Positions 24,351 to 36,300 of a stretch of 64,000 nt of DNA are shown here, piece by piece; within the stretch, counting starts at the first letter, position 1, and each line of letters starts with the position of its first letter. The position numbers and the translations under genes were made by a program. The notes under the pieces were generated by a model. The model was not told where the DNA came from and made no database searches. It saw nothing but the letters and a program-made list of their open reading frames with translations. This stretch comes from Sclerurus mexicanus (taxonomy: Eukaryota; Chordata; Aves; Passeriformes; Furnariidae): assembly GCA_013396755.1 (NCBI GenBank), contig VWZF01006093.1:1419158-1483157 (forward strand), given 5' to 3'.

Positions 24351-26379
24351 GAACTGTTATTACAAGTGCGATGCAACTAGAAAATTATGTATTTTGTCTG
24401 AAAGATGAAGTAATTTTGTTTTTTATTTGCCCACGTTTCTAACCTCTCTATGATCCTTTGTATCATTTCTTGCAGTTTAGTACACAATACTGTTAACATG
24501 CTGGCTGCGGCTTCATCTCGAGATCTTTGATTACACTATTAAAGCCTGGAACTACTATTTAAGAGTACCACTGCCCTCCACAGGAAAGGATGGCAGACTT
24601 ACTGGATTGTGTCCAAAATACTGTCTCTGTAAAGCCACACGTTATGGAGAGTCTTCTTCATCTCATTTGGCACAAACCATTGACTGTCAGTGCAATGGTC
24701 TGGGAGGACAAAAACATGACAGTGGTGTATGTTCCATGTATTGGTGAGATCACCCAGGGAATGAAGATTCTCAGAAACCCTGTCCATCTATTCTCATTAG
24801 CCAGTGCCAAGTGGCTGTTGTTTCCTTTTCTGCTTCTGGGTAAAACACAACACATGAATACTCCTTCCTCAACTTTGCCACTTGATCAACAGTAGAGAGA
24901 AGAGTTAATCCTTTGCTCCTCTTGTGAAAGCCTGCATCATGCAATTACTTTCTATGAGTTGCCTCTCTGTCTCCCTTAATCCGTATCTCCCAGAGCAAAT
25001 ATTCCTTCTTCCTATAAAATCCTTTCATTTTGGAACTGCCTCACTTGCAGAGATTCCTTACTCTCTAGTCAAAAGCACTTGAGACTTAAAGCCAATGAAG
25101 TAATTTAGTGGATAATTTCTCCTGTAAATCCAACGCAGTAATTATCCTACACTGAGAGATCTACACCTTCTTTCTCTCAGCTTTATCTTTATCACAGAGA
25201 CTATGAAGTGCTCCAGTCTTCTGTAAAACTCACTTTCACAGGGTCAGTAACTGCTACCGAACCAGATCAAAAAGAAGAAGAAAGCTCTCAGTGCTTTCCT
25301 AGTTCCACTCTAGTCTACTGACTGCATCCTCATTTTGCTGGTATATGGACCTGATTCACCACTTCTCCCAGTCAATTATGCTGGAGTATGGTAAATGCTG
25401 AATAACTAAATTTGAAAATAGTAAGTATATTGCACGAGGTAACAATTCTTTGGGTGTCTGGATGTTTTTCACTTTATCTAAAAGCTACTGATTAACTGCA
25501 TTACAAAAGATCAGCTCCCAACACATAGAATTAGGACTGGCCACATCACTCTCATCAACATTAACAGATGTGCTCATCTATAAAGTCAGTCCTTTACCTT
25601 TACATGTACTGAAGTATTCTGAGATAAGACCATTGCAGAGGGAAAGTGAGTAATATTCACTCCCTCACTTCTGGTTTAGTCTGGAGTGATTCCACCAATA
25701 TCAGCAATGAGTTGTCTCTTTTTTTGTTCCCCTATAAATAAACACAAGAATGGCCAGTTTTACTTCTCATTATTTATAAATAACAATGTGAAATGTTATC
25801 TTAAAAGGAAATTTTGGTAGTGAAGTTACATATCCTTTACAAGAGGGATTTATAATGGGAACATATATAGAAAGAAGCTATACCCTTGGTATTGTAATTA
25901 AGCTTTTAAAACATCCGATAATTCAGTGTTATTTGTTTTTCCTTTCTTTGATGAACTGATAAATGTCACTTGAATATTTGCATGAGCACTCAGTAGAGAG
26001 GCTGGTTTTCTTCAAAAGAAAATAGCACACTTATTCCTCCTCTGCTGTATATAAATTCTAAATAGTACCTTGGCAGAATTATGAAATAAAAATGAATGTT
26101 TTTAAAGGCGTTTGTGGAGTCTGGGGAATAAATGATAGAATTTTCTTATATTTCTCATATATGCAGATAACAGATACATTTAATGCAAGAAGGAAATAGA
26201 ATTTTAATAGAATTTTTAACTAAAGATCTTGAAACAAAACTAGACATACATTTTAATTGAATTTCTGGCTCAAATTACAGCAAACCATTATAAATCATTA
26301 GGAATCAGTTTTAAAACTGCTTTCACTTTTACCCGTATTACAAACACAGAGGTAAGCTTTTACAGCTACAGATAAGTGT
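24351..26379. other. Non-coding DNA, no gene seen
   Basis: The longest open frame is 24590-24895 on the + strand (101 codons). It is contradicted by two open frames on the other strand and has no recognisable domain. I do not call it. Confidence 0.5.
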
Positions 26380-27330
26380 TAATAAATTACCCGAATTTCA
26401 AAATTAATGGCTGCCCGGCTGCTTTGGGGAGATATCATTGTGTTTCATGAATATTTTGATTTTGTGATTAGATCAAAATGCACTGAATTCCTAAACAGTC
26501 ATAACTAAGGTCTGCTGATCATAAACTGTTCTTTTTTAATAAATTATATTCCTCACAAATCTGCTGATATGGAATAATTAGAAATTGGTTGCCTGCATTT
26601 ACTGTAATATTTGCATGACTTTAGATCTCCACCTACTGATCTAGTGGCTGGCAGGAAATGTACATTTTATACATTTCTAAATATACCTTGCCTGCAGAGA
26701 TAATGGTTTATATTGTGATGTTAAGAAGGTTTTTATTTGCAAAAAACAAAGAGGTGTCACTTGCCAGTTCTGGAAGACATTGATTAGGCTGTTTATGTCA
26801 TTCCTATTCAGAACTTATTATTTACAGCTTTCCTGTTTCCTTTCCTTTGTAGGAGATAATGATCTGTCTCCTGTAAACTGCTTAAAGTGTGCCTATTTTC
26901 TCTTTTTTTTTTTTTTTTAGGGAATCTTGAAATACATTTTATAGAAGGCAAGCATATTGAAATGGAATGTAAACGGTGTAAAATACAGCATATTAATCGA
27001 AAACGATATCTGTCAGTATAATCTTTAAATTAAGTGGTATACAAATATTTATAGTTAGGGAAAATGAAAATTGCAAATCCATTTTTCATTGTGGAAGGCA
27101 CATGTATCTGAATGTGATCCTGTAAGACATACATTCCACAATTAAACGCACTTACGTTTTGGGGACTATTAATTTTAACAGTGCTGTGCATGTGCATATC
27201 TGTTTTTTGCTACAGATCTTCATTGAGAGAAGGGAGTGCGCATTGCTATCTAGCATTCAGCTCTCAGAATGGCCTAAGCACACAGTGTCCCTATGGATGC
27301 TTTATAACCAGGTGCTTTATGAAACATTTC
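26380..27330. promoter_or_regulatory. Candidate conserved non-coding / enhancer-like stretch
   Basis: This is recorded from its texture: non-repetitive AT-rich text dense in developmental factor-like sites and lacking open frames of length. AACAAAG (SOX-like) at 26745-26751 abuts AGGTGTCAC (T-box half-site-like) at 26752-26760. Other elements are tgattagatcaaaatgcac near 26467 and taattag-like words. A T16 tract followed by AG at 26903-26920 also looks like a splice acceptor. Conservation could not be tested, so this is inference. Confidence 0.25.
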
Positions 27331-29579
27331 GAATTTAGAAAGGTGGCTTCACTTTTCTGACATATGCAGTAAAGATTTAACATATTTGTTAATGCTTACT
27401 GTATTAACATCATGAAATGTTAAAATCAGTGCATCAAAGGGGCAGGCTACAGCCTGCTATATAACATACTTAGATGACAGGAGAAGTGTATTTGGGATAT
27501 TCACATGCTAAAAATAGAATAATCCTCCATTTCACAAAAGCAAAGAGAAATTTTTACCATTGCCATGGCTCTGTAATGGGAATGATAGATCAAGGAGAAA
27601 ATACCGTTGACAGGCAAAATCTTCAGCCAGTTCACAAGACTTATAATTTATTCTAATGATGCTATCCCTTCTTGAAGAAAAGTTGACCCTGCTGCCTATT
27701 TTCTCATCATTGCTACCATAGTTGTTTCTGCAGCTCACTGGATGACTGGTCTTGTAAACTAGAAGATATATAAAGCAACCAAGGACAAAGCTGTTAATTG
27801 CTCACAATCATGTTTTTTATCAATTCAGCCAAGTTTTTGTGCTGTTTATTTTATGGGTATTTATCCCATTCTCCCTGGCAGCATGACCTACTTGCATTAA
27901 AACTTAATGCTGAGTTTCATTAGCAATGTATCCTATATCAATTTCAACTAAACACGAATTAGATCTGTTTTCTTTTTTAATATGAACAAAATCAGTGCTG
28001 TAGAACAATTTTGCTTGTTTAATCACATGTATTGATTGATGCTTCCTCATTAGCTCTCAAAATTGCCACAGAAATATTAATCTCTATAGAAAGTGCTTCT
28101 GCAATTGTGAAAAATCTGATAATTAGGCCAAGCACAGGTTAATAAATGTAGTGATAAAAAAGAAAATCATATGTGCCACTAGTCATACTGGAAACAAGAC
28201 TCCTGGTTTCCATATTGGAAACCTGGCACGCTGGCTGCAAGTCCATGGTTCAGAGCCTAGTGGAGTGCTGGCCCTACCTTCAGGACATTGTTTTCTAGTT
28301 CATGAGTAACCTCTGGTCAGAAGCAAACCCACATGGCAGGGTATGCTATGTGCAGGGGCTTTGTCTGTCTGCATAGGTGGGGGCACACTGCCTAGGCAAG
28401 GGGGAACGCGACCCACTGCCATTAGAGGCACAGGAAATGGAAGAGAAGGAAGATGCTCTCCCAGCACCAAACAAGGTACTTTAGGTGCCTAAACTGGAAA
28501 TCTTTGGTTCAACAAAGGTTTTTTTTCAGCAAAAGTTTCTGACAGGAAATTAACTTAGGCAGCCTAAACTTTCCCCTAGAGGAAACACTCTGTCTTCATT
28601 AGCAATATTGGAAGATGAGAAAAACCAGCCTCCTGACTTTGGCATGCAAATTAGGCATCTAATTATACAAATAACTGTATAAAGACAACACACAATGCAA
28701 ATCATTAATAATTGAATTGAACTGGGGTGGTGTTTCTTTGTTTTGTTTTATTTGAAACTGTTAAATTAGAATCTGCAAAATAATCTGGAACATAAGACTG
28801 AAATTGGAACAAATAAATAACCAGGCTGATGTATTCTCCAGAACTCTATTTGGTGCTCTATGGAACAGAGACCTATAGATAGAAAATCACATGGCCTAGA
28901 ATCAGAAAAAAAATGTTTTACTTTGAAAGCTATGTTTGCCCAAGATATCCTTAAAAAGTACTATGTAGGACATGAGAGCTGCTATGGTTACAGCAGTGAA
29001 GATTGTTTTATTTGAACCTAAAGATTTCTGTGAGAATCCTAATTCTACCCTTAGCGGATATAGCTAACTCCCATTGATGTTAGTTCTTCATGGGACAAAG
29101 TTTGGGCCAGAGGATTGTTAACTGCTATAATTCTTATGAAAAGAGAATATACATTTCTTCTTGCAAAGAAATAACAAGGGATAATCTGAAGTGCTCTAAG
29201 CCACCATCAGGAGGAAGAATTATTATCTTTTCTTTTCACAAAAAGAAACGAACCTACATTTAAGCTAATATTGACAGATCTCTGCAGACCAGAAGAGAAA
29301 CAATCCCCCAGCCTAAGCAAAGCATAGAGATCAGTCCCCAACATCCATTCAGAGACCAGCTGCTGGTGAAAGACAACAGAGGAGCCAGGAGCCAGAGGAA
29401 CAGATGTGTCTGATGAGATGTGTGCGGGGCATATTTCTGGGACCCAGTAAGTAGGCCCAGCTATTTAGCAGATTTTGTAAAGTACCTTTTGTGTGGAGAA
29501 TAAATAGACTAAAATATGATCCTAAAGATTTCAGGATCATACATGGCATAAGAAACTTGGGCAGCATCAGTGTTCTGCT
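27331..29579. other. Non-coding DNA, no gene seen
   Basis: A moderately G+C-rich patch lies around 28195-28440, with a short GGTTTCC/GGAAACC stem at 28205-28223. A T-rich GT tract lies near 28732-28752. No coding or mobile sequence was recognised. Confidence 0.5.
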
Positions 29580-29994
29580 GCTGAATTATTTGTACCTGCA
29601 CATGTTTGCATTAGCGATAGTGACTTCAAAGCGCTGTGGTGACAGTCATTCTGCATAATGCCAAACAGCCAAGCCTGTTTTAACAAGGGGGCAGGATTAC
29701 ATTTTCAACAGTTCTGGCGCTATTTGCTTTGTGCAAGTGCTTAATTGTATGTTAAATTGACTGTAGACATGATCTATTAAAGCTTGGTTTTTCAAGGGTA
29801 CCGCAGGGAGTTAGCATCCACCTCCCCATGACATGCGGTGTGATTTGGGCAGGGAACTCCCTCGGGCTCATATGAATATCCCAGTCTCATTGTATGTTAC
29901 TGGACAGACTTGGTGAGCATTGGTCTGATTCGGGTGGGCTAATTAGTCAATATTTATGTTGTGTTCTGCAGGCTGTAAAGTAGAAGTGCTAACT
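29580..29994. promoter_or_regulatory. Candidate conserved non-coding / enhancer-like stretch
   Basis: Non-repetitive sequence with clustered homeodomain-like sites: CAAGTGC (NKX2-like) at 29734-29740 directly followed by TTAATTG, and the palindrome CTAATTAG at 29939-29946. It is somewhat more G+C-rich than its surroundings and lacks a long open frame. The regulatory reading is inference. Confidence 0.25.
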
Positions 29995-30015
29995 GTTGTT
30001 GTTGTTGTTATTATT
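29995..30015. repeat. (GTT)5(ATT)2 microsatellite
   Basis: Five GTT units at 29995-30009 are followed by two ATT units. Confidence 0.95.
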
Positions 30016-30097
30016 GAATTACAAGAGGAAGTTGTGGAAACCTATCCTGGAGCCCTCAAGTGACAGCTATGAGTCACAACCCTGCTTGCACAGGTTG

Positions 30098-30150
30098 TGT
30101 TAAAATATCCCCAGAAATAATAAAAATGTTAAAATAGCCCCAGAAATACC
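30098..30150. repeat. 29-bp tandem duplication, two copies
   Basis: tgttaaaatatccccagaaata at 30098 recurs as tgttaaaatagccccagaaata at 30127 with one mismatch over 22 bases. The second copy is partial. Confidence 0.88.
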
Positions 30151-30887
30151 GGGGGCAATTTCTGAACGTCATGCATTTGCATGTGATTACGGTCCCTGTC
30201 CCTGAGATACAGAGAACCACACATGTGACATGAGGAGGCAGCATCATCCCCTTAACGGCAAGGTGCCCAATACATTTGCCTTGGTTGCAGTGAAATGCAG
30301 TGTCAGAGTACTACAATCTCTAGTGTTGCCTATCAGTACCTAAACTGCAGGACTTCTTCAGTATATAGTCAAACTCAGTGCATGTGTCATGCAGACTTTC
30401 AAGATCTGGGATTTTCCTTTTAATTTTCCTAAATCCTCCCTCAAGAAGCTGACTATTCCTCTTGTCTCCCATTCCTACCCAGCCATCCAGAATCTTCTTT
30501 CCTCCATCACTGGTGTGACACACATCTCTGCAGAGTTCCCTGGATGTGGTGATTATGACAAATGTTATGGTCAAAAGATTGGGAAGGTTGTTTTCCTCTT
30601 TGGACTCCATTTGGTAAGGACCACAAGGGAAGGAGTACTCAGGATTAAATTAATAGAAAGTGCATGTTACAAGGAGAACTGGAACTATTGAGCGTGTTGC
30701 TACTGCAGTCCCCTGGACATAAAGACAAAAGAGGCAAATTGCCAGAGATAACTGGAATGTGGGGCTAGTAACATTTGGCATGTCAGAAGTCCCTCTTCAT
30801 TTGACTCTATAACATCAGAGCAGAGGATAGCAATGTTTAAAAATGAACAGCATATTTGGGACAGGCTGAAAAAAGCCAATCTCCATA
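30151..30887. other. Non-coding DNA
   Basis: Two mutually overlapping open frames on opposite strands (minus 30320-30610, 96 codons; plus 30389-30691, 100 codons) have no recognisable domain. They are treated as chance. Confidence 0.5.
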
Positions 30888-30909
30888 TAATACCACTTAT
30901 GTGGTATTA
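30888..30909. repeat. Short hairpin, 9-bp arms
   Basis: taataccac and gtggtatta are exact complements around a four-base ttat loop. No T tract or other context suggests a specific function. Confidence 0.8.
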
Positions 30910-33274
30910 ACACTTTCCAACTCTCACTGGAACCACTTTAATTCCTGATGTGTGTGGGAACATCCCTATCCTTATCAAGTTGAAATAGTATTCCTTCAAT
31001 TCAAGTCCACCCTTGTGCCTGATGTTGTGCTTATTAATGCACATATTATTACCATGACCCAGCAAAGCAAAATCATTCTGCAGTGTAAAAAACGATCACT
31101 TTAGGAAATGAAACCCTAGCCTCAACATGCTCGTAGGCTTTGCAACCAATTAAGAGTGTTCCATGAAGTGGGAGACTTCCAACATTGCCTCACACGTGTG
31201 TATTTTTAGAGTAACTTACAACAGCTTGTTGCAAAGATGGGCATATTATAGTTCTGCTGAAAAAGGCAGGTATTCAAAATATTGATGCCTTACCTAAATT
31301 CTGCGTCATCAGAACAGCAACTGGATATGGCAAAAGCAAAGAGTTGAAGAAGGGGAACATTACCCATGAGATTTATTCATCTCATACATGTGATAAATTT
31401 CTTCAAACTGCATCTGGAATTGTGAGTTCAATCTGGACTGGCATGTGAAAAAGAGCTCACAAATCTGAAAGAGGCTGAAGTAAAGTAGAGAAAATCAAGG
31501 GAAGGTGGGTATCTTTAAATATATTCAACTCAGTAAACCCAAGAGTAGGTTCTCATGGCACAACAGTGCTCATCCTAGAGGCACCTGTGTTATGTCTCAG
31601 CTGGGATGTGTACCCACACAGCAAATAAAAGTGCTGTGAAAAAAATGCTTTGAGACTCCGAAGCAATACAGATGAGTTTGAAGATCATCCCTCCTGATGC
31701 CAGGAGTAGTTCCCAGCTGCTATGTGGGCTCGCTGTGCGCTATTGTACAGTGTTGTGCAGGTGCTCATTAAGATCCAGTGGATATTGTATGTGCAAGGAC
31801 AACCCCCCTAATTCTTGCTCTTGCTACTGCCCTGCCCCATGAAGTTTTATGGCCTGCAGTATGGGAGTGGAAGATCACTGTCCCTCTGACTGGATTTCTT
31901 CTCTCTTTGATTAAGTGCTTAGCCTGTTTTGGGGCAAGCACTTTAGACCAACATTTTCAAAATTAAGCTCACCAACCAGACACTTTAACCCACATTTGTC
32001 ACTTCAAAGAATGGACAAATTCCACATCATATAAGAGCTATAGCTATCACAAGATTGATTTGGAGGTATTTGTGCTCAGCAGCTCTAAAAACTAGGCCAC
32101 TTTTATTTAGACTCCTAAAGCCAAAATCAAATACTTAGCTTTGGGCAACTTCATCCTGAACCTTGGTCCTAATCTCTTTTTTAATTCTCTGCTAAGTAGA
32201 AGGATGCAAATAGTTACTGTGTACATAAATCAGGGTTGTTTCAAAGATTAGATAGGGCTTGTAAAATGTTATGCAACACGTTAAAGCATATCTACTCTTA
32301 TTCTGTACAGTCAGTGAAAATAAAAAATAATCACCTTTATCTAACTTTTTCTGTCACCCACATTACAGTATTATTCAAGTTGTGCATTAAACTTATGTTT
32401 TCCACATGGGTTGACTTTCTCTACAGAGAGAATAAAATTGTTGTGGGATGGTTGCTTTGGATTGTGGTCATTTTGTTTTAAATTTACAAGCTTCTTTGGG
32501 TTTCTGTTAGATAATTCAATGAAGAAGTTTTCTACTGGCTAAGAAGAAAATTTGATAAAGTTGATATGAGGAAGATCAAGAAAACATTTTCTGATACAGA
32601 GAAAGATTGGCATTAATGAATGATAGGAAGGCCAAATAAAATAATTGGTTCATTTTTAGCTGGAGTTAGACACATTATGGATAATTTTTTAATATCTTGG
32701 ACTGGTGGTAATGTATATAAAGATTTTTGCATCTTCAAGAAGTTTAGAATTACAGGTATGATAAGCGCTTTGCATAATAGTTGGATTATGGAGTTTAAAT
32801 ATTCTGGAATTTTGCCATTAAATTATGAGTATATTTTGGTGGTAAGAGCACAAAATAAATTAAGACCTTAGGAGAATCTATCTACATAAAATAATCCATT
32901 CTTAAGTTGCTCCGGGAAAAAGCTCAAGGGATTCACTGGACAGGTTGACACATAAATTCTGTTGTATGAGTAGTCTGAATTTACTTTGAGAATAACTGCA
33001 CATCAACAACCATGGTAATCCAACTGGAACTCCTTTTAAGAGAAATTACTCACAAACAAGGAACACATAATCAGGCTGATGGTCTTCATGCAATGGTGAT
33101 TGCCTCTGATACTGCATACCACCAACAGCTTGAAACTGGAAACTCCCATTATATTGTGACTATATCAATCCAAAAAGCCCACCTTTTTGCCAGCATGAAG
33201 TAAGCAAGGGTGATTCAACTTTCTCCCTAGTCATGAATATTCATTGTTATTCATGGACATTAATTAGGCCTTTC
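30910..33274. other. Non-coding DNA, no gene seen
   Basis: AT-rich, with open frames under about 85 codons. Around 32500-32880 the text is unusually stop-poor in one + frame but encodes low-complexity Ile/Asn/Lys-rich peptide. No element was recognised. Confidence 0.5.
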
Positions 33275-33302
33275 AAAAAAAAAAAAAAGGAAAAAAGGAA
33301 GG
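33275..33302. repeat. A14 tract with purine-only continuation
   Basis: Fourteen A at 33275-33288 are followed by ggaaaaaaggaagg. It could be the tail of a retroposed sequence, but no body was recognised to the left. Confidence 0.85.
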
Positions 33303-36300
33303 TCAGGAAGATATATCCAATAACTAACAGTAAAATTTTTCATGTGGTATTTGTGTCTGAAAATTTGCCTATCAATTTTACACCCCAAAGTAAGGAACTA
33401 TAGTGTACACTTAAGGTACTCAACAAGACAATCACTCTCAAAACATGCAATATCCAAGTAGAATATAGTACCTATAAACTGTGCCAGGTACTAAGAAATC
33501 CATCTTATGTATACAATAATAAAACTGGATTCATGCTGCAATAGAAATCCTATAGAGCAATATTTATTGACTGAAATTAAATACTAATTTTCAGAGTAAA
33601 GTATTGAAATCATTTCAACATCCTTCTAAATCTAAGAAGTTATTTTAATTTGCTGGCTAATTCATGCATTCTTAGGATGTAATGTTAGAAAAAATAATGT
33701 TGGTAATATCACCTGGCCACCCTCATGAAGCAGGCATATGGAGGTTAATATTCTTTATAATTAGGCAGAATTGTAACAAATAATGCTCTAACTGTATACT
33801 TTCACCTTTATAGAAACATTCTGCAAGACCCCTAATTTCAGGCAAAGTCACAGGAGATAGTAATGATAAATACTTTTTGTATTGCACCATGAAAACAATC
33901 AATCCGTGTGGAAATTCTCCATACTGAGATGATGCTGGTGGTAATAATTTTCCAAAAAAATTGTACAATTTCTCCCAGAAGAATCAAAGGAACACAATTA
34001 CAAACTGAAAGAAATATCTGCTCTAAGAATCCTTCATGCACCTGAAGAGAAGGAACACCAAGTGTTCTTTCCAGCTCTTTTAAAGATATTTCAGCAGTGC
34101 TAGACAAGAAACCTCCTGTCTCTGTTAGAAATCTTTTGGCTTTTTGGGCTGCACAGGAAAACTCATATCAGGGTATCACATTTGAAACACAAAATAATTC
34201 CATTCCCTGCTCCCTACCTGTTATCATTCCCTCCCTGCCTCAACAAACAGCTGTGGGGTAGGTCTGAAAAGAAATTGCATATAATTTCAAATTTTCTCTA
34301 CTATGAAGAAATGCCCAATGACTATTATGGTAGTGTCAAAGAACTGGATATTTACTTCTTGACAAATGTACTTATCAACAGGTGAGGCTGGGTGCTTAAA
34401 TTATCTAGAGTAGAAGATGCAGTGTCTTGAGAATGTGTTAAAATTGGGTCAATTTTTAATGCCTGAAATTTTCAAATGAAGGCAGAATTGGTCACAAGAA
34501 ATATGATAGTATTTCCATGTCAGAAGCTCGTTTGACTAAAAATATTTAATGAAAAAAGTTAGTTAAAAATGGTTTAAAAATATTTAAGAATTCTGTTTAG
34601 TTTTTCTTCAGTGTGACTGTTTCAGTTGCAAAGTAATGATCAATACTTACATATTCATTTCAAAATATAAATATGCTTTAAAGATACCTTCAATATTTCC
34701 AATTTATTGAAAAAGTAGGATCCAAGTGTCTGCTAATTAAATTTTGGAATGGTTCCCTCATTAAAAAAAATAAAAAATTAAAAAGGAAGTTTATTTTACA
34801 AAAATTATAAAATACTGGATTTTGTCCATAAACAAAAAATATCATTCTAATTGGGCACAAAATCTGTTCTTCAGCTAGCTCTGATTTTGGAAATCATCTT
34901 TAAACACACATGGATCAGTAGCCTTGGCCCTAGTTTCCTCATATTACTTGAGAGTTTCTTTTTTGTCACTAAATGTGTTTGAAAATGTCACTCCACTAAA
35001 GTTATGCGAAGTTGGATTATTGCGTAAACATTAATTTGATTTCAAACATCAGGAAAGCCCATTCTGTTAGATTTCAGACAGGTATTTTTTCTTAAGTATT
35101 GGATTTCTCCAAGACCTCTTTTTCTTTTATGTGAACCCCCCTGAGCTGCCTTTGCCTTCCTCCATACCCAGCTCTGCACTTTCCCCTTGCTGCTGCAAGA
35201 TGATCACTCTATTCCCCTGTAGTGTGTAAACTCTGTTCTCTCTGCACTGAAATCAGTGATTAGTGCCCACAGGCAGCAACAGAATACAAATAATCAGTAC
35301 TCAGAGATGTTTTCTGAGGGACTGAAGGTGAATAACCTTCTATCTAGAGTTTTTTCCCTCACATTCAGTACGAGCCTTAGCTTTCTCTTCCTATTCACTC
35401 CCTGCTTTCCTTTACCATACCTTTTACAGCAATGTCTTTCTCCTGGGCTCCTGACTCCCAAGCTGGTGAACATTTAGTGAGGAGATGTTCATATTACAAG
35501 CCAGGTAATGTGAAGAGAATGAATTTTGAATAGGCCAGAAAGTCTCAAGATGGGCCTGGGATGCTACTTTTTGTGAGCATTTAAAATCATTCATCTGTCT
35601 TCACAAAGTGGGTCTCTGCCCCATAGAAAAAAAATGAGAGAAGGAACAGCGTTCAGAGCATGACATATTTAGAGTTTATCAAAGGACTAACTCAATGTTT
35701 TCCAAAAGCTGATGGTGCCAAAGCTATCCAGTAGCTGTTTGCATTTGAAGTCACACATCAAAAGGAAATGATGGTGTTGAGATGCTGAGCACAAGCAGAG
35801 TATGGGGCTGACTGGGTAAACTGCTGGATAGACTGTACCACAGGATCTCATATCCCAGGTAGATACCACTACACTGACCTCGAAAGAGACCACAAAGCTA
35901 TAAAGCACAAACTGTTTTGAAGTACATTACAGCTCAGTCATTCTCTGGTGTTGAAGATGTTCTGAACATCTGGCTTCTTGTCCTCTGCAATGGGAGTTTC
36001 AATGTGAGGTATCACCTGTCAAATTATCAGTCTTAAAAAATTCTGCTCTCTAAAGGTTTTCAGAAGTATGTCTTTTAAAATGCATATCTTACGGGCAGCA
36101 AAAAAAACATTTTAATGAATGCTAACATGTTTGTAAACACAATGAAAATGGTATTTCCTACTGAGCAGTATAAGATCATTTAAATAAAATATCTGCCTTT
36201 GGACATCAGACCCTGCTGGTGATCCCAATAGGATTTGTGGTTCATTTTCCTATTGGAAAACACAGCATATGTGGACATGGTTTATGAGGACTGATAAAAA

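Noticed and set aside
24590..24895. 101-codon plus-strand open frame
   Set aside because: Two minus-strand frames are open across the same bases. No domain, no splice or promoter context.
28205..28223. GGTTTCC/GGAAACC stem around CCATATTGG, considered as a CArG box or hairpin
   Set aside because: The A/T core is one base short of a CArG box and the stem is only seven pairs, well within chance.
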